Positions 59,470-64,000 of a stretch of DNA of 64,000 nucleotides are shown piece after piece. The translations under genes were made by a program, and so were the position numbers. The DNA comes from Symbiodinium natans (lineage: Eukaryota > Sar > Dinophyceae > Suessiales > Symbiodiniaceae), in contig CAJNDS010000902.1 of the NCBI GenBank assembly GCA_905221605.1, positions 270,766-334,765 on the forward strand. The letters are read 5' to 3'. The notes below the pieces were generated by a model that was not told where the DNA came from, did no database searches, and saw only the letters and a list, made by a program, of their open reading frames with translations. Numbering within the stretch: the first letter of the stretch is position 1; the number at the start of each line of letters is the position of its first letter.

Positions 59470-59488
59470 CTTGAGCCAAAGGGTACGG
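59470..59488 (-). other. Relict dinoflagellate spliced leader at the 5' side of the LINE
   Basis: On the minus strand CCGTACCCTTTGGCTCAAG matches the dinoflagellate spliced leader with one substitution and a two-base gap; the last 11 bases are identical. It lies 680 bases upstream of the first LINE ORF, in the sense orientation, as expected if a trans-spliced transcript was reverse transcribed. Confidence 0.65.
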
Positions 59489-59779
59489 ACCGTCCGAAGC
59501 ACATTGAGAAAAGCGTAAACGTTTACAAAAAAATGTCCGAAAGAAGAATCACAGTTCTGGCAAGTTCTCGCCCGAGTGGACTGCACATGCAAACGGTGCA
59601 GCCGCATCGCTCCCTTTGGTCATCCAAGCATGAGTTTTTCTGCGAAAAGCTTGGTGAGCACGTGCAAAACTGGAATGTAAACACAGTTCAGGGCAGGGAC
59701 GCCACTTTGGGGCTGGTTAGTCCACTAGACATAAAAACTCAAAGCCAAACTTCAAACTCTGCTCCGACGAGCATCCGAA

Positions 59780-60030
59780 GATTGTGAAGATTGGCAAATG
59801 ATGGAAGTCTGAGGCTGCCCCGCAACGTCACTTTCCTGCCGCCACACGAGACAACTCGTTGCCTTGCGGCCCAACTTGGACATGTCAACAGAGGAAGATT
59901 GCCTTGACAGCGACCCAAGGCAGCTTGACGCACTCTTGCTCTGCCGCAAAGCTCTGTCCTTGGATTTGTTTCCGGCGGCCTTGGGAGAAAATGTTATGGT
60001 TCGCAGTCTGGAAAAACTTCGGATTTGAAC
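59780..60030 (+). pseudogene. 5' fragment of a B2-like gene, inverted orientation
   Basis: About 90 % identical by eye to the 5' end and upstream flank of B2 (43540-43730), but on the plus strand. It reads RPNLDMSTEEDCLDSDPRQLDALLLCRKALSLDL (given here in parts: MSTEEDCLDSDPRQ, then DALLLCRKALSLD) and stops at TGA near 60027. It lacks the GGGC hairpin of B2: GACGCACTC replaces the 16-base hairpin. It is a truncated duplicate with no downstream part. Confidence 0.75.
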
Positions 60031-60540
60031 TGTCAGTTTGTTGCTAACCACACCCATTACAGGTTTTTTCAATGCAGGATCTAGAGAGCTTTAAGGGTTT
60101 TCGGGCAAAAGTTTTGAAGGGACCAAGTTTCTGCCTGACCAAATCATTCTCTTCGAGCGCCAAGAAGCTTTTCGCTTTTGGGCTCTGCGATGAAACCATC
60201 AGCCAGAATGGAATCTTAAAGTCCTTCGGGCCTTCGAGCTTGCCAGGTGAAGCGCGTGGCACGCCTCAAGAAGCATGGATCCGCTGCCTTGGACTAGTTA
60301 TTGGCAGTGCAGAAGCTGTCTTGCAGTGGCATGTCTTTGAGTACCAAGCTTGCGTGAAGTTTCTAGAGCGCCCAGTGGGGGCCGTTAGTGGAAGATTGTG
60401 GCTGATCAGTGATGTTTTTGTCATGTTTGGATCAGCTTGTATAGGTTTGTTTTGCTTCGGAGTGATTGGGAATCCGTGTGATCCCATCCGATGGTTTATG
60501 CCTCTTTGATTTCCAAGGAAATCATACGAGTGTGTTTTTG
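60031..60540. other. Intergenic sequence before the copia element
   Basis: No gene recognised. The left end of the copia LTR must lie here or a little beyond, but it cannot be placed without the 3' LTR, which is outside the window. Confidence 0.4.
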
Positions 60541-60550
60541 CCCAATACGC

Positions 60551-60558
60551 TATTTAAA
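60551..60558 (+). promoter_or_regulatory. TATA-like box in the copia 5' LTR
   Basis: TATTTAAA about 100 bases before the LTR end, plausible as the retrotransposon promoter. Inferred from position. Confidence 0.35.
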
Positions 60559-60660
60559 AGTGAGTGTGCAGTGTGTAGGAACTTCGTTCTGAAGCTGAGT
60601 TTAAGCTCACAAAAGACAATTTCAAGAGAAAGGTACCAGAGGGACCTTCGGTTTTTCACG

Positions 60661-60672
60661 TGGTAGCGGAGC
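60661..60672 (+). other. Primer-binding site of the copia element
   Basis: TGGTAGCGGAGC differs at two positions from TGGTATCAGAGC, the initiator-Met-tRNA complement used by many copia elements, and lies two bases after the LTR terminal CA. Confidence 0.75.
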
Positions 60673-61072
60673 TTGTGCCTTGTGGTTCGAGTCCGTGTAT
60701 GGTCGTTGGTTGTCTGTCAGGACTCTGTGAGTGCCTGGAGGCAAGTTTGGGTTTGGAGCCCAGACTGCCAGTGGACCGGAATCTCTTGTCTCGGACCGTG
60801 TAAGTGAGTACCGGGAAGCCTACCCATGTGAGGCGGATCCGGACTCATCAGGCTTGGAAGCAGTTGGTTCAGCGGCTGTTGAGGCACTTTGGAGCCCGGG
60901 CAAGGTGGTTTGTCTGGAACTGGATTGGTTGTGACGGATCTTGGAGGAATACGGTGCTTGGTAGAGTAGAACTAAGGTTCTTCAGGAGCCTGGACCATCT
61001 GGTGTTGGTGAGAGAATTTTCGCCAGAAGACGTTGTGGAGAGACTGCAGGCTGGAGCCTGAGTTCAGGAACT

Positions 61073-64000
61073 ATGTTGAATACACCCCCACAACATACCA
61101 GTGGAGCTCATGTGAGGAGTCCAAGAGGTGGACGAGAGCGTGGAAGCTCTGTGCCCATCATGGATGCTGAGACAAGGCGAAGGGTAGACCCTTTTCCGGG
61201 TTTGGGAAATCCCAACCCACTGTGGGTGCAAGGTTTGGCACAAGGAAGCCAACCTGTGTATGGCCCAGTGCCCAGAGGTCGAACTCCCGCCAGAAGCCCT
61301 CATGGGGTAGCTACTGGAGCACCCCAACAGACAATGGGAGGCCCTTCGTTTCCCCCTGGTTTGCCTCAGCAAGCGGTAGGAAGTCCTTCGTTACCACCAG
61401 GACTATCCACTGGACCTCCTCAACCTGTGGTGACACCATCACAAACATCACCCGACGTGCAAGGGTTGACGAGACAAGTGCGAGAATTGGAAAGCATGAT
61501 GCAGCAACTGGTTGTGCAGCAACAGCAGTTTATGCAAACGATGACTTCGTCCATGGTGCAGCAACAGCAGCAGCATCAGCAGTGGATGATACAGCAGCAT
61601 CAGCAACAGCAGCCACAGCAACAGCAACAGGTGAATCCCCCCTTACCTCAGGATGGTGTTCCTGAGAACATGCCCAGTTCTTCTTCGGGATGTCAAGGTG
61701 CATCGCCAGTGGGTACTCCTGCGAAGGGGACCCAGCTTTTTCGGATGGCGAGCCCAAGTCCCCCACTGAGACCTCCACCTCTGGAGCAAGAAAGTGAAAG
61801 GGATGTGTTTGCTCGATCGGACAAATGGTTGCCCAGTTTGCCGACCATTGACTTTTCGTCTTGGAAGGATCGCATCTCTGAAGCTCTTGGATTCTTGACC
61901 TGGATGGAGAAGCTGACCAGTTGGGTTGGTTTGGGTTCAGAAGTGTTTCCCAATGAGCTCATGCATGCGGTGAAGACTCAAGAAGAGTCTCGGCTGAAAC
62001 AGGATCGACTTACTGTGGAGCAACAGAAGAGGTCGACGAGGCTGATGCACATCCTGCGACAGACTTTTGCAAATCATGAGAAGAGTTCTCTGATTTTGCA
62101 GACATATGTTGAAAGTGAGAGCACTTATCAACAATCTGGTTTTGTGGCTTTGAGATTGCTGGCGAAGGAGTTTTGCCTGAAGTCGCGAGCTGAATGCCTG
62201 TTCTTTCGGTCGCAGCTGGTGAATCAAACCGTGAAAGCACCCAGTATTCCGGAGATCATTCGAAAGATTGAGCATGAGTTGAACAAGTACACCAAGCTGC
62301 TCAATAGTCTTGATCCCGATGTGCATGCTGGTGGTTTGCAGATCCAAGAAGCGGATTCGGTTATGGTTTTGCTGCGCAGTTTGCCAGATCGGTGTAGAAG
62401 CCATTGCTTGTTGCATGGCGATAGTGAATCGTTTGAAGATCTGAAAAGAGTTGCTCTGAAGTTTGAGGTGCAACAAAGGGTGTGGTCAGAAGCCCCTGGC
62501 ACGAAGCTTCAACCTTTTCGAGATCCCAATGAGGGAAAGGGCAACGAAGGAAAACCAAAAGGCAAAGGAAAGGAACAGAAAGGCAAGCGCGAATCAAGCA
62601 AAGGTGCTGGCAAACGAGCTTCAAGCCAGAACAAGAAGGATGTGGAGTGCTATGTGTGTGGTGGAAAGGGACATTATGCCCGCGATTGCTGGTATAAGGA
62701 GGGAGATTCAGGCAAGAAGCCCAATTCCCCCAATGCTAAGGCGAAAGCCAAGGCAAAAGGAGATCCCAAGAAGAAGCCCGAAAAGGGAAAGCCCAAAGGA
62801 AAAGGCAAAGGAAAGGGGAAGACAGTTGCTGAAGTCTCCCAAGAGGGTGAGTCGAGTGACTACCAGCTAACTGGAGGTGAATGGAATGAACCTGAGTCAG
62901 AGGCCCGAGTGGAATCTGTGTTGCAACCTCTGGAAGAATTGCTCGATGAAGTGAGAAAAGAGTGGATTCCCCGGAGTACTGATGAGATAGATTGGTCATG
63001 GGAAGTTGAGACGAGAGTCCGGATTGCCGAGTTGGAGCATCGGATCTCTACCGATTTATCTCAGATGTTGCCATCTAAGTCAGTTCGGTCTTTGATGAAA
63101 CCTCCGATGAATCAAGTCAAAAGCATGGAAAAGGATGATGCAAGCAAATGGTGGTTGATTGACTCAGGAGCATCGGTGACTGTGATTGCGAAAAGATACT
63201 TGGATGAGTTCCAGATCTTGGATCGGAAGGCGTTGGGACCTAATGAGAGGTACTCAGCAGCCAACGATACCCCGGTGAATGTCTTCGAGCGAGTTCGCAT
63301 CCGAGCCTTGCTGCCTATGTATGAAGGAAAGCAGTATCTTGGTTTGACATCGGTGTGTGTGACTGGAGTTGTAGCAGATGTGGCTCACAACATCTTGAGC
63401 ACCGAGCAGATGGTGAATACTGGTTGGGAAGTGAAGTTCACTCGAAGAGAGATTTCGCTGCGACACGAGAAGAAAGGAGTCATGGGATATGGAGTATCCT
63501 GGGCTGGATGTCCTTGGATCTACCTGCAAGGTGATGCTGGAAAGCGAAAGAAAGTAACCTTTGGAAGAACTGAGGTTCGACCCATGGATGTGGATGATGG
63601 CCAACGACCGATGGAGGTTGATCAGATGCAGTCAGTGCAGTCAATGACCAAGAAAAAGCAAGAAGAAATGGAGCTGCATCGGATGCGAGGCCACATTCCT
63701 TTTTCGTCCGAATGTCCTCATTGTCGGATGACAAGAGGAACAACCCAGCATCGTCGGACCAAGGATGCTCAAGACCGACCCGTGGCGTTGCAAGCAGATT
63801 TCTGCTTCATCAACCTGGTAACTGGTACTTTTGCGAAAGACCAGCCGACGGCTCCCAACATGAAAGTACTGGTCATGACTGAAATGTCAACCAGAATGAT
63901 TGGATGTCTGTTGGTAGGGACCAATGCTGACAATACCTCCAGCTGGATTCGTTATTGGATGAATGCTTTCGGACTGGACATTGCAGGGTCTGCTGTACTG
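61073..64000 (+). CDS. Copia gag-pol polyprotein, partial
   Basis: From the ATG at 61073 the frame is open for 976 codons to the window end with no stop. The N terminus is proline/glycine-rich, then strongly glutamine-rich (about residues 150-190). A gag helical core follows (about 250-470). CYVCGGKGHYARDC at about 524-537 is a CCHC zinc knuckle, followed by a Lys/Gly-rich tail. WWLIDSGASVTVI (about 696-708) is the aspartic protease active site (DSGA). HRMRGHIPFSSECPHC (about 870-885) is the HHCC zinc binding of integrase, and LQADFCF holds the first Asp of its DDE core. It appears intact as far as seen, so it may be young. Confidence 0.9.
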   Translation, partial: MLNTPPQHTSGAHVRSPRGGRERGSSVPIMDAETRRRVDPFPGLGNPNPLWVQGLAQGSQPVYGPVPRGRTPARSPHGVATGAPQQTMGGPSFPPGLPQQAVGSPSLPPGLSTGPPQPVVTPSQTSPDVQGLTRQVRELESMMQQLVVQQQQFMQTMTSSMVQQQQQHQQWMIQQHQQQQPQQQQQVNPPLPQDGVPENMPSSSSGCQGASPVGTPAKGTQLFRMASPSPPLRPPPLEQESERDVFARSDKWLPSLPTIDFSSWKDRISEALGFLTWMEKLTSWVGLGSEVFPNELMHAVKTQEESRLKQDRLTVEQQKRSTRLMHILRQTFANHEKSSLILQTYVESESTYQQSGFVALRLLAKEFCLKSRAECLFFRSQLVNQTVKAPSIPEIIRKIEHELNKYTKLLNSLDPDVHAGGLQIQEADSVMVLLRSLPDRCRSHCLLHGDSESFEDLKRVALKFEVQQRVWSEAPGTKLQPFRDPNEGKGNEGKPKGKGKEQKGKRESSKGAGKRASSQNKKDVECYVCGGKGHYARDCWYKEGDSGKKPNSPNAKAKAKAKGDPKKKPEKGKPKGKGKGKGKTVAEVSQEGESSDYQLTGGEWNEPESEARVESVLQPLEELLDEVRKEWIPRSTDEIDWSWEVETRVRIAELEHRISTDLSQMLPSKSVRSLMKPPMNQVKSMEKDDASKWWLIDSGASVTVIAKRYLDEFQILDRKALGPNERYSAANDTPVNVFERVRIRALLPMYEGKQYLGLTSVCVTGVVADVAHNILSTEQMVNTGWEVKFTRREISLRHEKKGVMGYGVSWAGCPWIYLQGDAGKRKKVTFGRTEVRPMDVDDGQRPMEVDQMQSVQSMTKKKQEEMELHRMRGHIPFSSECPHCRMTRGTTQHRRTKDAQDRPVALQADFCFINLVTGTFAKDQPTAPNMKVLVMTEMSTRMIGCLLVGTNADNTSSWIRYWMNAFGLDIAGSAVL

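Larger units (their letters stand above)
46151..59488 (-). mobile_element. Giant LINE-type retrotransposon with cytosine methyltransferase
   Basis: Reading 5' to 3' on the minus strand: relict spliced leader (59470-59488), hairpin-rich leader, an unknown protein (58791-56143), cytosine methyltransferase (56278-52565), APE endonuclease (52604-51444), reverse transcriptase (51423-49915), then zinc fingers, RNase H and a polymerase-like domain (50095-46151). The APE-RT-RNase H order is that of I/R1-like LINEs. No LTRs or target duplication were found, and the 3' end is not defined. The ORFs follow each other with overlaps or very short gaps in different frames, as if one polyprotein of about 4,300 residues were cut by single-base slips. 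Retrotransposon-borne C5-methyltransferases have been described in dinoflagellates; this gives a full-length context. Confidence 0.8.
60657..64000 (+). mobile_element. Ty1/copia LTR retrotransposon, 5' part (runs off the window)
   Basis: The 5' LTR ends in CA at 60657-60658. After two bases comes a tRNA-type primer-binding site, then a 400-base leader and an open gag-pol frame that is still open at 64000. Integrase starts at the window edge; reverse transcriptase and the 3' LTR are beyond it. The left LTR boundary is not determined. Confidence 0.85.

Overview
The window looks like nuclear DNA of a dinoflagellate, most plausibly a Symbiodiniaceae-like genome. Support: TTTAGGG-type telomeric repeats; relict trans-splicing leader (DinoSL) sequences at the 5' sides of transcription units; long intronless collinear coding blocks; a LINE that carries a C5-cytosine methyltransferase, a combination reported before from dinoflagellates; and a Ty1/copia element. 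No bacterial operon signals, tRNA, rRNA or CRISPR were recognised. Assignment is by features seen, not by database search.

Layout. 1-14.1 kb is repeat-rich and subtelomere-like, with no gene I can defend. It holds interstitial TTTAGGG/CCCTAAA arrays, a 121-bp direct repeat beside two of those arrays, small inverted-repeat elements and microsatellites. 14.1-26.3 kb is a retroposed, decayed gene split by a 9,777-bp mobile element (16122-25898). The element has >1-kb near-identical terminal inverted repeats built partly of 11-bp tandem repeats, a 5-bp target duplication (ATCAC), and removing it restores the host reading frame. It carries minus-strand ORFs, including a frameshifted P-loop ATPase. 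26.4-29.2 kb is an array of decayed alpha/beta-hydrolase copies.

29.2-46.1 kb is one collinear minus-strand block. In transcription order: A1, B1, B2, A2 (two pairs of paralogous unknown proteins), an alpha/beta hydrolase, a proline-rich protein, then a frame-interrupted giant polyprotein with a glycosyltransferase-like DxD segment, a second alpha/beta hydrolase and a UPF1-like SF1 helicase, followed by an unknown CxxC protein. 46.15-59.5 kb, same strand, is a giant LINE: unknown N-terminal protein, cytosine methyltransferase, APE endonuclease, reverse transcriptase, zinc fingers, RNase H and a C-terminal segment resembling a family-A DNA polymerase palm. A relict spliced leader and tandem hairpins mark its 5' side. 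59.7-60.0 kb is an inverted fragment of gene B2. 60.5 kb to the end is the 5' half of a copia retrotransposon on the plus strand.

The most unusual signal is a family of small hairpins with an invariant GGGC loop (plus strand) and different, perfectly paired stems, scattered through coding and non-coding DNA from 27.6 to 59.2 kb. One has a paralogous site lacking the hairpin. Many neighbouring ORFs end and resume in another frame, so either this locus is decaying or the assembly has single-base indels. I describe the frames as given.
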